Shown: piece after piece, positions 10,362 to 17,500 of the stretch
How positions within the stretch are numbered: the first letter of the stretch is position 1
Layout: each line of letters opens with the position of its first letter
Assembly: GCA_009663005.1 (NCBI GenBank)
Contig: VIGQ01001207.1
Location: 5,001-22,500 of the forward strand
Reading direction: 5' to 3'
Length of the DNA: 17,500 nucleotides
From: Actinidia chinensis
Lineage: Eukaryota; Streptophyta; Magnoliopsida; Ericales; Actinidiaceae
Program-made: the position numbers and the translations under genes
The notes under the pieces: generated by a model
Database searches by the model: none
Told to the model about the DNA's origin: nothing
The model's input: the letters and a program-made list of their open reading frames with translations, nothing else

Positions 10362-10575
10362 TCATTTTGGCCAAAGCAGCCAAAAAGTGCTTTGCCAATC
10401 TTGAACCAAATCTGGCTCATCATGTGGTAAAGCCAATTTTTCCACATCAACTATAGGGTGTATTCGAAGTAGTGATCTAACCATTAGAATGGTAGGTTTG
10501 CCAAAATAAGGGCTTGCATAGTTCAGCAAAGTCGCCAAAAAAATTTGCAAAATGGCACTGTTGCTGCCAAAAAAT
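10362..10575 (-). mobile_element. Probable MITE, GCCAAA-rich
   Basis: Repeated words occur: GGCCAAAGCAGCCAAAAAG, TTTGCCAATC, TTGCCAAAATAAGGGC, GTCGCCAAAAAAATTTGC and GCTGCCAAAAAATAGC. The central CATCAACTATAGGGTGTATTC resembles a motif of plant MITEs, as I recall it. The 62-codon minus-strand frame inside is repeat-derived and is not called as a gene. Confidence 0.4.
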
Positions 10576-10801
10576 AGCTTCCTTTGTAAAATTACAACAT
10601 GGCACGGTTGCAGTGTCTAAACTCTATTCTGGTGTTTGGCAAGTGGGAAGTAGAATCAAGATTAGTATTCGAGTTATGTGTAGATTACCGATAATGATTT
10701 TTTGGCTTTTTGCTAGAGAAAGCGATCATTTTCCAGAAAATGTGGATAGTTGGGTACTGTTTTCTTTGGAAAGTAACTTTCTTAAAGTAGGTTGATCATA
10801 C

Positions 10802-10999
10802 CTGCCTCGTTCTCTATGTTATCGAGTAATATATCCCAATGATCTGTTGCCCATTCAATAACGTGGATTATCTATGCTGTAGAGCCTAAGCCTATGGATT
10901 TCTGACCATGATGAAACTTGATTGGAAGAGTTTTTGCCATTAATTTGATCCAGTAATTTGATCTGCTGCCTGAAAGCCATCAGTGTCCTTTGAGCAATA
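10802..10999 (-). pseudogene. Unidentified coding-like exon fragment, one frameshift
   Basis: On the minus strand a plausible acceptor (TATGTAG at 11000-11006) opens a frame beginning IAQRTLMAFRQQIKLLDQIN and continuing through SSWSEIHRLRLYSID. One base out of frame it continues IHVIEWATDHWDILLDNIEN, up to a good donor GCAG|GTATGA at 10802/10801. The composition is soluble, charged and gene-like. I do not recognise the family. It lies in intron 1 of the Rossmann-fold locus on the opposite strand, 176 bp from another orphan exon. It may be a captured fragment, or part of a nested gene whose other exons are lost. Confidence 0.4.
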
Positions 11000-11175
11000 C
11001 TACATACCTTATTTCTCATTATTTTACTGACTAGCACTGCACAGTGAGGAAAAAGGTATCTATGGCCTCTTTTTTATTTTTATGTTTTTTCGTGTCGTCT
11101 TTTTATAAATCAACAAGTCCAAAGTGGCACCTGACCGGTAAGGCAACGGGCCCACTGAATTTAACTATCTTACAG

Positions 11176-11534
11176 AAGAAAAACAGAAGACTCATTGGTT
11201 ATATTTTCAAGCAATGCAATTGGAGGGTCCAGTTTTGCGGCATATGTGATTGTCAAAGGTCAGACTATTAAGTACTTGAAATTTGTAAGCTATTGTGGAA
11301 GCTTAAGAGATTCGGACTTACCTCTTGGATGGAATCCGAAACCTAAGAACCTTGGGGAATCATTTGCTCTTATATTTGAGACTGAATATTTGACTGAAAT
11401 ATCCCAGCGATGTAGTAACATTAACGGGCAAATGTTACTCTCAGATCCACGGACAAAAGCTTATGTTTGTTCTTCTTCATGGTGGAGAAAGAAGATAAGA
11501 AGATTTTCTAACCTTCTTAATAAGGCAACTGGTG
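11176..11534 (+). pseudogene. Unidentified coding-like exon (about 119 codons) in intron 1
   Basis: After an acceptor (ATCTTACAG, ending 11175) one frame stays open for the whole stretch with plant-like codon use. It begins RKTEDSLVIFSSNAIGG. Inner parts read AAYVIVKGQTIKYLKFVSY, LRDSDLPLGWNPKPKNLG, ESFALIFETEYLTEISQ, SDPRTKAYVCSSSWWRKK and RRFSNLLNKATG. Possible donors are GTGGTA at 11532 and GTAAAC at 11535. The frame stays open to 11833, but past about 11570 it crosses GC-rich repeat-like DNA and loses gene character. There is no ATG at the start, so it is not a complete gene. The family is not recognised. It could be an exon of a nested gene or a captured fragment. Confidence 0.45.
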
Positions 11535-11574
11535 GTAAACCACCCATAAGCATTGGTAACCACCCAGGCTACGA

Positions 11575-11770
11575 AATAAATGGGTCATGGGTCATGCACC
11601 AATGCATGCTGCGCCCGCGCTTTGGAGCACATGCAAGGTTGTCGTGGGGCAGCCTTGGGGCTTGTTGGGCCCTCTTTGCAAGGCTTAATCTTGCGCATGC
11701 AAGGGCTGGGAAAATGTTTGGACGATGGCCAAGTGTGTCCAATATTGGGGTCTCAAGTCTCGGCCACATG
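11575..11770. repeat. GC-rich repeat-like patch with GCAAGG words
   Basis: GGGTCATGGGTCATG is an immediate direct repeat. CATGCAAGGTT, TTTGCAAGGCTT and GCATGCAAGGGC recur about every 30-50 bp. Composition is clearly richer in GC than the flanks. No element ends were found. Confidence 0.35.
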
Positions 11771-12146
11771 TCTAAACATACAACCCCACGAAGTGCTGAA
11801 GGAAAGATTGATAAACTTGCAATTTCAATTTAAATATTAAACGTTTCGCTTGCTTCCTAAACTTACTAATGTTTATTGCGGTTTAATCAGCACTCTCTTT
11901 TCTTGGACATCAAGTTCATTACATTTGATTATTTATTTATTTTTGTTGTTATGGTTGTGGGACATTGAGTGTACATTCAATTCCACTTCCTTTTATTTTT
12001 TTCCATTGGTTTTGTCTTTTTTTATTCTGAAAAGCAAATTGCTGCCCGTGAATCAGCTCATGTTTGTTCTAAAATTCAGCTGTCTCCTTTTTCTCGCTAA
12101 AGGAATATTATTCTAGATTACGTCTTTTTTACTACTATTGAAACAG

Positions 12147-12261
12147 TATCATGGCTGCAACCAGAATTGGAATTTCGGTCAACAGATTCTAATAATAGGT
12201 TGACGAACCATTCAAAGTTGACGAAGGAGGCCATCGTTCACCTCCGCCCCCATCAGAGAAG
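12147..12261 (+). pseudogene. Exon 2 of the Rossmann-fold locus (frameshifted)
   Basis: The acceptor is GAAACAG ending 12146 and the donor AAG|GTAGTT at 12261/12262. The first part spliced from exon 1 reads MAATRIG. STDSNNR (12179-12199) is then read in a second frame, and VDEPFKVDEGG...PPPPSEK (12199-12261) one base back. A single base is therefore missing at about 12199, and another shift lies near 12171. This is the linker between the targeting peptide and the Rossmann domain. The donor leaves phase 0 and joins directly to LLVLGGNG of exon 3. Confidence 0.75.
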
Positions 12262-12360
12262 GTAGTTAATGATGCGAGTTGTAAGTTAGTACAATCATCT
12301 TTACAAGTCTAGATTTTGTCTCTGTGTCAGTTATGGTTGATTGTTTTGTAGTTGCTTCAG

Positions 12361-12446
12361 TTACTTGTGTTGGGTGGTAATGGATTTGTTGGTTCCATTT
12401 TGCAAAGAAGCATTAGCTCGTGTTTGTCTGTTGCGAGCCTTAGCAG
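12361..12446 (+). pseudogene. Exon 3: dinucleotide-binding loop (two indels)
   Basis: It begins right after GCTTCAG. LLVLGGNGFVGS (12361-12396) is the first beta strand and Gly-rich loop that binds the NAD(P) pyrophosphate. CKEALAR (12401-12421) then follows in a different frame, after a net loss of two bases where an H-I pair is expected. LSVASLS (12424-12444) returns to the first frame after a further one-base loss. Read straight through, the middle becomes IL..SISSC, so the helix after the loop is scrambled while the ends are in register. Donor AG|GTATAA. Confidence 0.8.
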
Positions 12447-13126
12447 GTATAATCTTCCTCAATAACTTTGGAGCATATCTCAGATAGTTGTCTATGGTAA
12501 CGCCAATTGGCATGTGTCTTGCTGGGACGTTAGACATCAGCAACCTCTTCATTGTGTTTTGATATAAAGCGATGACTTTTTGTTAATATGCAATGAAGTC
12601 CTCAGCTTCAGGGGAGGAGAACTGCGTTTTTTAAAAAATATAATAAGGTCGAACTGTTTTGATCTCTGTCTCATGTTTTTTCAATTATGATCAGTGTCAT
12701 TGTACCTTGGTTTGCTATGGTAGTGGGATTTTTTTTTTTCATTATCGATGTGATGATGATCTGCAAACAAATTGAATATCAAGTTTTGTTTTAAACCCCA
12801 ATTTTTTGGGGGGCTTACGGCGTTTGATTTTGGCTTACAATATAACGTGAACCAACCTTACCCATGGGCCACCCGTAGCACCAGTCTTTTGCTTAGAGTT
12901 ATACTTGCATTGCATCTTTATGGAGGTTGGTGTTTAAGGCCCATTATTAGTCGGTCAATTATTGTTTGTACGGATAACAAACACAACAGAACTGGGTTAC
13001 ATGCCAGAATAGGTTATTTCGGCATTTTTGGTCTGCTTTGTTTCTCGAGTCAGATTATTAGGGATGCTATTTGATTGTGTTTCGATTTTATTTCGTATCC
13101 CTGAAAAGCTTGATTCTTTCTTGTAG
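12447..13126 (+). other. Intron 3 (680 bp)
   Basis: Donor GTATAA; acceptor TTCTTGTAG. It holds open but unrecognised frames (for example 12772-13074 plus) and a T-run at 12727-12739. No element ends or motif were seen. Confidence 0.6.
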
Positions 13127-13183
13127 GTCTGGAAGGTCATCTATAAAACGATCAAATGGTCAAACAACGTAATTTGGCATCAA
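13127..13183 (+). pseudogene. Exon 4 of the Rossmann-fold locus (frameshifted)
   Basis: After TTGTAG the phase-2 junction with exon 3 gives S-R-SGRSSI (to 13145). WSNNVIWHQ (13157-13183) is then read two bases out of register, with AA at 13155-13156 as the apparent excess. The joined pattern SRSGRSS...W..NV.WHQ follows the family order after the first alpha helix. The donor CAA|GTTTGA is usable. One G may have been lost at this border, because the family has Gly next. Confidence 0.75.
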
Positions 13184-13270
13184 GTTTGAATATGTTATCA
13201 TTCCTAGTTTGAATTCTTGACAGCTATTGTGTCTAACTCTTTTTCCTGTCTTTTTTTTTCCTTCTGTCAG

Positions 13271-13312
13271 GAACTTGCTTTTGCCATTCTTGGAAGGAAT
13301 CAGTGTGTAACG
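13271..13312 (+). pseudogene. Exon 5 of the Rossmann-fold locus (degraded)
   Basis: The acceptor is TTCTGTCAG ending 13270; intron 4 is only 87 bp. NLLLP (13272-13286), SWKE (13288-13299) and VT (13307-13312) are each in different frames. They match the family order G-N-L-L-x-x-D-S-W/L-K-E-A-L-x-G-V-T. The donor is unclear; GTGACT near 13312 is the best candidate. This is the most damaged exon. Confidence 0.55.
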
Positions 13313-14824
13313 TGACTTGCTTGTTTTATGTAGTCCCAAACACTTTAATGGAGTGGTGAAAAGAGATTTCACTAGTAATTGATTCTTCAAAGAAATCTAA
13401 AAGAAAAAGTATTAATGTTGATAAGCCATGGATTTCCTCTTTTCACACGCAAGCTACTTTTTATGCATGACTTCTCGTTTTAGGAGTACGGAATTCTACA
13501 TTTTTCAGTTCATAATTTCTTAACTTTTTCATAGGAGTTATGTTTTGTTCATTTTATGTTTATGTCCTTTTTTTTTTTTGGCCTCTGATTTGGGGGTGGC
13601 TGAATGGGAGCCGTCTTTGTTTTTTCACATATGGACCCTCTGATTGTCCAAACCCTAGGAAGATCATATCTGTAAGGTCCATTGAATGGGATTGCTGTGA
13701 ATAGATCATAAGGGCTCTGAAACTATTGGGTTTTACAACTCTGCTAATTAATATGGGGGAGGAGAAAAGAGAGGGGAGGAGGCTTACACTACCCTAGCGT
13801 CTAGAGGATTAATAGGCATCCACAACCTAAGGAGGATTATATGCACAAGAAAATAAAAGGCAAAATATTTCTTAGGAGTTGCTGTCCTCTATTCTGGAGT
13901 AATTCTTTGAGCTCCATCAAAGATACGCCAATTGTCTGTATTGGAACAGAGAACCAATATGCCTCAAAGAAGCCAGCCCTACACAAAGCCCATTCATGTA
14001 GCCAATTCGAGATGCAATGATAGACAATCCGCCAACCTTCCTGACATAATAAAAGGAAACACCATAAAAAAGGCTTTTAAAGTTCAATGTTATTCCTCAT
14101 TCCTAGCCATATCCTTACCAGTAAATCTAGCCAAAATCACTGTGTTGGCCTTTTGCTTTGAATTGATTTACAAACAACCTTCTCTCTTGGGTAGATTTCG
14201 CCAAATTTTCCAGGCTATCATTTCATAAGAAAGCGATTTTAGAAACAAATCTGAGGTTCTCAAGAAGCTAAAGTCAAATTAATAACTCCTTAAAGCAATA
14301 TTGCTCATTATATATGGGGCACCCCTCCCCCCCCCCCAACCAACCTGTTGTTTCACTAAAAAGAACTCTTTTATGGACAAAAATTAATTTTTCGGACTCT
14401 CACTTTGTTTCCACATGTATGGCTTTCCTCTTCTCATTGTTTTGGTCCATTTGTTTTTTGGTCGTTGGGAGTGTGTGAGGGTGGTGATGTAGGAAATCAT
14501 CTGAAATCTACCCAAGGGAATCGCCTACAATAGGAATTGTGATGCGTTTTGGTTATGGAAAGATTTTAGTAGGATAGGAAAGTTCTAAGGTTCGTAGATT
14601 TGGGAGTGGATTAGCTTCGAAGTTGCAGTGTTGATGCTAGTTTATCTGAACAGAGGAGCTATTTATGGTCCCCAAACAGTGAGCCACTTTATGGGCTTTA
14701 ACAGTCGGAATTGAAGACAACAGGTAGAAGAACGGGGTTAGGTTTTTAAATTTGCCGACGATTGGATTGGTTTTGGGTTTTGAAAAGTGAACATTTCTGA
14801 GGGCGTGAATTGTAAACCGGCAGT

Positions 14825-15613
14825 TGTTGGTATGGTTCTGGACAAAATTCCAGAATGTCTTGTTGGGTTGATCAGATCAAAATCTGGTCGACCAACTGGT
14901 TGGTTGTTGAGGTGGTCAACCAGACTAGAAACTTGAGTCCATCAACATCAATCCAGTCTCCACCATCTGAGGACGCTTCAGGCTAGGTTGGTCGACCAGA
15001 TGACCAACATGTTCATGGTTTTACCAAGCTGTAATCTGGTCGACATTCAACAGTTGTGTTTGTTGCAATACTTGTGGTGGGCTGGTATAAATACCTGGAA
15101 TTGCCTATAAACGGATGAGAGGTGAGTTCTTGATGAGAGAACATCTTTATTATATTGGTTCATCACCCTTTCAAGTGTGTTCTTTATATACTGTTGAGTA
15201 AGAAAAGAGAGCTCGTGGAACATCGATTTGACAGGGTGGGCTACATCCTGGAGATTGGCTTGCTAGGACTTCATGTGGGATGGAATTTAACTCATCCCAT
15301 GGGAGCTCTCCTTGTTTTTCTGAAGTTTGTTTGTTTGGGTTGTCGTTATGATGGGCCAAAAAAAAATATTATGCGTGGTATCTTAATGATATGTTTTGGG
15401 TTAACCCAATGTAAAACCTTTGTTGATTTAGTGAACTGAACAATCTGGGGTGGTGTGGGGTTTTCACCAGCGAAAGTGGATATAAGCAGGGATGCCAACC
15501 GCTGAAAAAACTCAGTGTGTTCGTCTTGCCTTTAATTATGCTTATTTCGCATAGCTTATGTTAAATGGAGTATGTGATGAAGTTTAACCTACATAGGTGT
15601 TATCCGAAGAACA
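14825..15613 (+). mobile_element. Probable solo LTR of a Ty1/copia-type retrotransposon
   Basis: The likely start is TGTTGGTATGG. The U3-like part has three GGTCGAC words (14886, 14990, 15038). A TATAAATA promoter box is at 15086-15093. Further on, GTGGATATAAGCAG...GCCAACCGCTG...ACTCAGTGTGTTCGTCTTG (15476-15528) resembles the conserved 'GTGGATGTAGGCAG..GCCGAACCACGTAAA' block near the 3' end of many copia LTRs, recalled from memory. No primer-binding site follows and no gag-pol frames exist, so it is a solo LTR or a fragment. Both borders are approximate and no 5-bp target duplication was confirmed. Confidence 0.55.
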
Positions 15614-15807
15614 GTGGGAACCTCCGTTGATAAATCAATTTTCATTCAGAAGGGAGATTATGGTTTTGAATATGCATATTCAAAAAGAACTCCTAAAGAA
15701 TTGTTAATTTTTCTATTCCATACCCTTCATCCTTTAGGACACCTGAATTATAAAGGAACATATTCAATGAGAACTTTAAGTGTCGCAAATGTTTAGTAAT
15801 TCCTATA

Positions 15808-15960
15808 TTCAATCAAAGGTTTTAAATATCGGCCGATATGATCGGAATTGAGGACCTCCAGAATACCGAATTATCATCAATATATTCAGCTGATATTGAC
15901 TGATATTTGGCCGCTATCATAAGTTACCCAATACCGTGTATTAAAACTGAGTTTCAATCC
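15808..15960. mobile_element. hAT-like MITE with ATATCGGCCGATAT words
   Basis: The body is about 15816-15952. GGTTTTAAATATCGG at the left matches the reverse complement of the right end, AGTTTTAATACACGG. Flanking 8-mers TTCAATCA (15808-15815) and TTCAATCC (15953-15960) differ at one base. The inner TCGGCCGATAT is mirrored by ATATTTGGCCGC. It is non-coding. Confidence 0.5.
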
Positions 15961-16571
15961 TTTCGTATTACTTGTTAATGGATATCTGGTTCCTACGAGT
16001 CTTCTCTTTATTTACCGGCTGCTTCAGTGTGTAGTGCAAAAAAAAGGTCAAATCTTTGATGATCTGACGGTTAATTGGACAAGCTTTACGTAGTATCTGG
16101 TTTTGTTTGATGAAGCATCAAAACAAATGGTGGGGAATCTTGCTGATACTAATACCTGTCAATGTTTATCCGTCCCATAGTGCATACCTGCATGGTCTGT
16201 AGAAGTGATTTCTAGCTACTAAAAGGACTTTGATGGATAGACTTTCTAGTCTAATTCTACCCTTGGAAACCTGTTCATGAAGTGGGATTAGCGGCATGAC
16301 TTAAAAACATCAAGAGTTAAAATGAATGAATAGTTAAGCACAAAGAGGGAGAGTCTCTTGGGGTATGCATAGGTGGGAGCAACTAGAGATGATCTGAATT
16401 TGTTCAATATTGATTTTTTTTTTCTTTAATTTCCTTTTCCCCCAAAAATGAGCACTGTTTTCATGCAAATGGATTTTTTTTTTCAATATTCTTTTCCAAA
16501 TGGAATTGTTAACAATGTTTATGCTAAAACATTTTCAGTATGCGTTAGTTTGTCTTGTTTGAGCTTTGCAG

Positions 16572-16669
16572 ATCTCTTGTTGTTGGTGGTTGTGGCTCCA
16601 ACTCATATATGTATAAGATTAACGGAACTGCGAACATCAACGCAATTAGGAGCAGCTGCAGAAGAAAAG
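16572..16669 (+). pseudogene. Exon 6: central family signature (two to three indels)
   Basis: ISC (16572-16580), one extra T at 16581, then VGGCGSNSYMYK and INGTANINAIR (16582-16650) with every codon intact. This is the most family-specific stretch in the window, covering the strand-4 VGG and the helix with N-G-T-A-N. A surplus A at 16651 shifts to AAAEEK, and two more bases are needed to restore K-G-V at the exon 6/7 junction. Donor AAAG|GTAATG. Confidence 0.85.
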
Positions 16670-17246
16670 GTAATGAAAGACTGATATAAGTTTGCTTTGT
16701 ATCAACTAATTTATATATGTTAATGATATAAACATTTTATATGTCCATTTTATGCTGGTCCCCAGAGTTAATCTGTATTTGTAATTTTTTTTTTCAGCTT
16801 GATATGATACCAAATGTCCATTTTTTAAGTGCTATATGTTGTTTTAAGCAGATTCTATGGCTATTAGGAAGAATGCATGGGGGGACCATGGTAAGAATAG
16901 AACATTCGTTATGTCTTCTGCTTGCCATGATGTTCTTTTGGTGCCTTGTCTGTCTTTCTAGGTTATTGTAAGGAAACTTATGTCTGAATAGTCCTAGGGA
17001 TATGGGTTTTCATATGCTATTTGAAATCATTTCCCTTTTGTGACTGTGCACTTGTGACTCGTGCTTCCTTAGATTTTAAGTTACTTCTTGTAGATGCTCA
17101 GTTTGTCGATCTCAATTAGCCTTATATCTCACAGGTTTTTCATAAAAGTTCAAACGCCGAGTTTTGTTAACTTTGTGTTTAACCCTCGGGAATCCAAGCC
17201 CTCTGTTATCATTATAAAGAGTGATTTCCCTTGTTCTTGTTTGTAG
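16670..17246 (+). other. Intron 6 (577 bp)
   Basis: Donor GTAATG; acceptor TTGTTTGTAG. A small exon-like block at 16852-16889 (after TTAAGCAG, before GTAAGA) was noted, but it has no family counterpart. Nothing else is seen. Confidence 0.65.
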
Positions 17247-17329
17247 GTGTCAAAAGATTTGTTTATCTCTCTGCTGCGAGGACTTTGGCTTGGTGAATCT
17301 ATTTGCTACAAAGGGTAGTATAGGTGAAG
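17247..17329 (+). pseudogene. Exon 7 of the Rossmann-fold locus (three or more indels)
   Basis: Joined to exon 6 it reads K-GVKRFVYLSAA (to 17278), the beta strand and S-A-x motif preceding the active-site region. An indel follows (AG at 17279-17280), then DFGLVN (17281-17298). An extra C at 17299 comes before YLLQ (17300-17311), then an extra A and GG-TAG-TAT where G-Y-Y is expected. The TAG also makes an in-frame stop. The donor AAG|GTACTA sits where the family has ...GYYEGK. The sequence to 17500 looks like the start of the next intron, and later exons are outside the window. Confidence 0.75.
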
Positions 17330-17500
17330 GTACTATGACGGCACCTTTTTGTTGAGCATTTAGGAATTGAAGTCCACTTGTTGGTCCTAAAGTATTATTT
17401 ATTTATCAATGGATTGGAACTATGGACATCGAATGGTTATGTGGATCGTTTTGGACTCTTGGGTTTTTATTTCCCAATGTAACCTGAAAGAGATGCGTAG

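Larger units (their letters stand above)
8893..12146 (+). other. Intron 1 (about 3.25 kb)
   Basis: It runs from donor GTAATA to acceptor GAAACAG at 12146. The first part (8893-9700) is AT-rich intron-like DNA with no feature seen. It then holds GCCAAA-rich MITE-like stretches, two unidentified exon-like segments on opposite strands, and a GC-rich repeat-like patch at about 11575-11770. The 11840-12146 end is T-rich with no feature. Confidence 0.55.
13313..16571 (+). other. Intron 5 (about 3.26 kb)
   Basis: It runs from the uncertain donor near 13312 to acceptor GCTTTGCAG at 16571. It contains a probable copia LTR and a hAT-like MITE. The rest (13313-14800 and 15960-16571) is intron-like with a poly-C run at 14328-14338 and no gene called. 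A 70-codon minus-strand open stretch at about 13830-14041 is not identifiable. Confidence 0.5.
8768..17500 (+). pseudogene. Broken NAD(P)-binding Rossmann-fold protein gene (At5g15910-like), 3' end outside window
   Basis: Seven exons of one plant gene can be read in order. Landmark peptides are RLIHSNKSLSK, STDSNNR, VDEPFKVDEGG, LLVLGGNGFVGS, SGRSSI, WSNNVIWHQ, NLLLP/SWKE, VGGCGSNSYMYK, INGTANINAIR, GVKRFVYLSAA and DFGLVN. GGNGFVG is the Gly-rich dinucleotide-binding loop of atypical short-chain dehydrogenases related to NDUFA9 and yeast Coq11. The family's plant members are organelle proteins of roughly 270-300 residues, recalled from memory. The basic N-terminus here fits a targeting peptide. 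Introns keep GT..AG borders, so this is not a retrocopy. At least ten one- or two-base indels break the frame across exons 2-7, so no intact product is encoded as written. Introns 1 and 5 exceed 3 kb and carry transposons. Uncorrected assembly indels are the main alternative to a true pseudogene. Confidence 0.75.

Noticed and set aside
11195..11833. Longest open frame (212 codons) as a complete gene
   Set aside because: It starts at TTG rather than ATG. Only its first half (to about 11534) has gene-like composition. The rest runs through GC-rich repeat-like DNA, so only the exon-like part was annotated.
12361..12552. Minus-strand 63-codon frame over exon 3
   Set aside because: It is antisense to the GGNGFVG-encoding exon, and its sequence matches no family I know.
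12447..12560. SWD-V-HQ-like wording near 12515-12545 as the missing exon 4
   Set aside because: A much better match (SGRSSI, WSNNVIWHQ) with proper splice borders was found at 13127-13183.
13830..14041. Minus-strand open stretch of about 70 codons (GWRIVYHCISNWLHEW..., LMELKELLQNRGQQ)
   Set aside because: It has an acceptor-like TATGTCAG upstream but no donor match and no recognised family. Chance is plausible in this length of intron.
14328..14338. Poly-C runs (also 10159-10167) as a functional site
   Set aside because: Simple homopolymer runs in intronic DNA, with no supporting context.
1..17500. tRNA, rRNA, CRISPR, organelle insertions or bacterial operons
   Set aside because: No A/B-box tRNA pattern, no rRNA core words, no regularly spaced repeats and no chloroplast or mitochondrial gene wording were seen while reading both strands.

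Overview
The window looks like nuclear DNA of a flowering plant, probably a dicot. It is AT-rich, its introns have GT..AG borders and poly-T tracts before the acceptors, and it holds many short inverted-repeat transposons plus a Ty1/copia-type LTR. The species cannot be told from the sequence. I see no bacterial-style genes, rRNA, tRNA or CRISPR.

Positions 1-8400 are intergenic and hold mostly transposon debris. A small inverted-repeat element (about 785-977) abuts a hAT-like MITE (985-1635). A second copy of that MITE lies in the opposite orientation (1730-2184), so the two form a large potential hairpin. Positions 2200-6500 are featureless AT-rich DNA with microsatellites. A GC-rich island follows at about 6740-7100. 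A Mutator-like MITE with a possible 9-bp target duplication sits at 7759-7932.

Positions 8460 to the right edge hold one recognisable plus-strand locus: a broken copy of a plant NAD(P)-binding Rossmann-fold (atypical short-chain dehydrogenase/reductase) gene of the Arabidopsis At5g15910/At5g10730 type. Seven exons can be followed in order (about 8768-8892, 12147-12261, 12361-12446, 13127-13183, 13271-13312, 16572-16669, 17247-17329). Nearly every splice site is kept, yet every well-conserved exon carries small insertions or deletions that break the frame. The 3' part of the gene lies beyond the window. Either it is an unprocessed pseudogene, or the assembly carries many uncorrected indels; the sequence alone cannot decide.

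The two long introns hold other material. Intron 1 (8893-12146) contains MITE-like GCCAAA-rich DNA and two unidentified coding-like exon segments on opposite strands (10802-10999 minus, 11176-11534 plus). Intron 5 (about 13313-16571) contains a probable solo copia LTR (about 14825-15613) and a hAT-like MITE (15816-15952). No convincing new biological system is visible. The items most worth a second look are the splice-intact but indel-riddled reductase gene, the opposed orphan exons in its first intron, and the inverted MITE pair.
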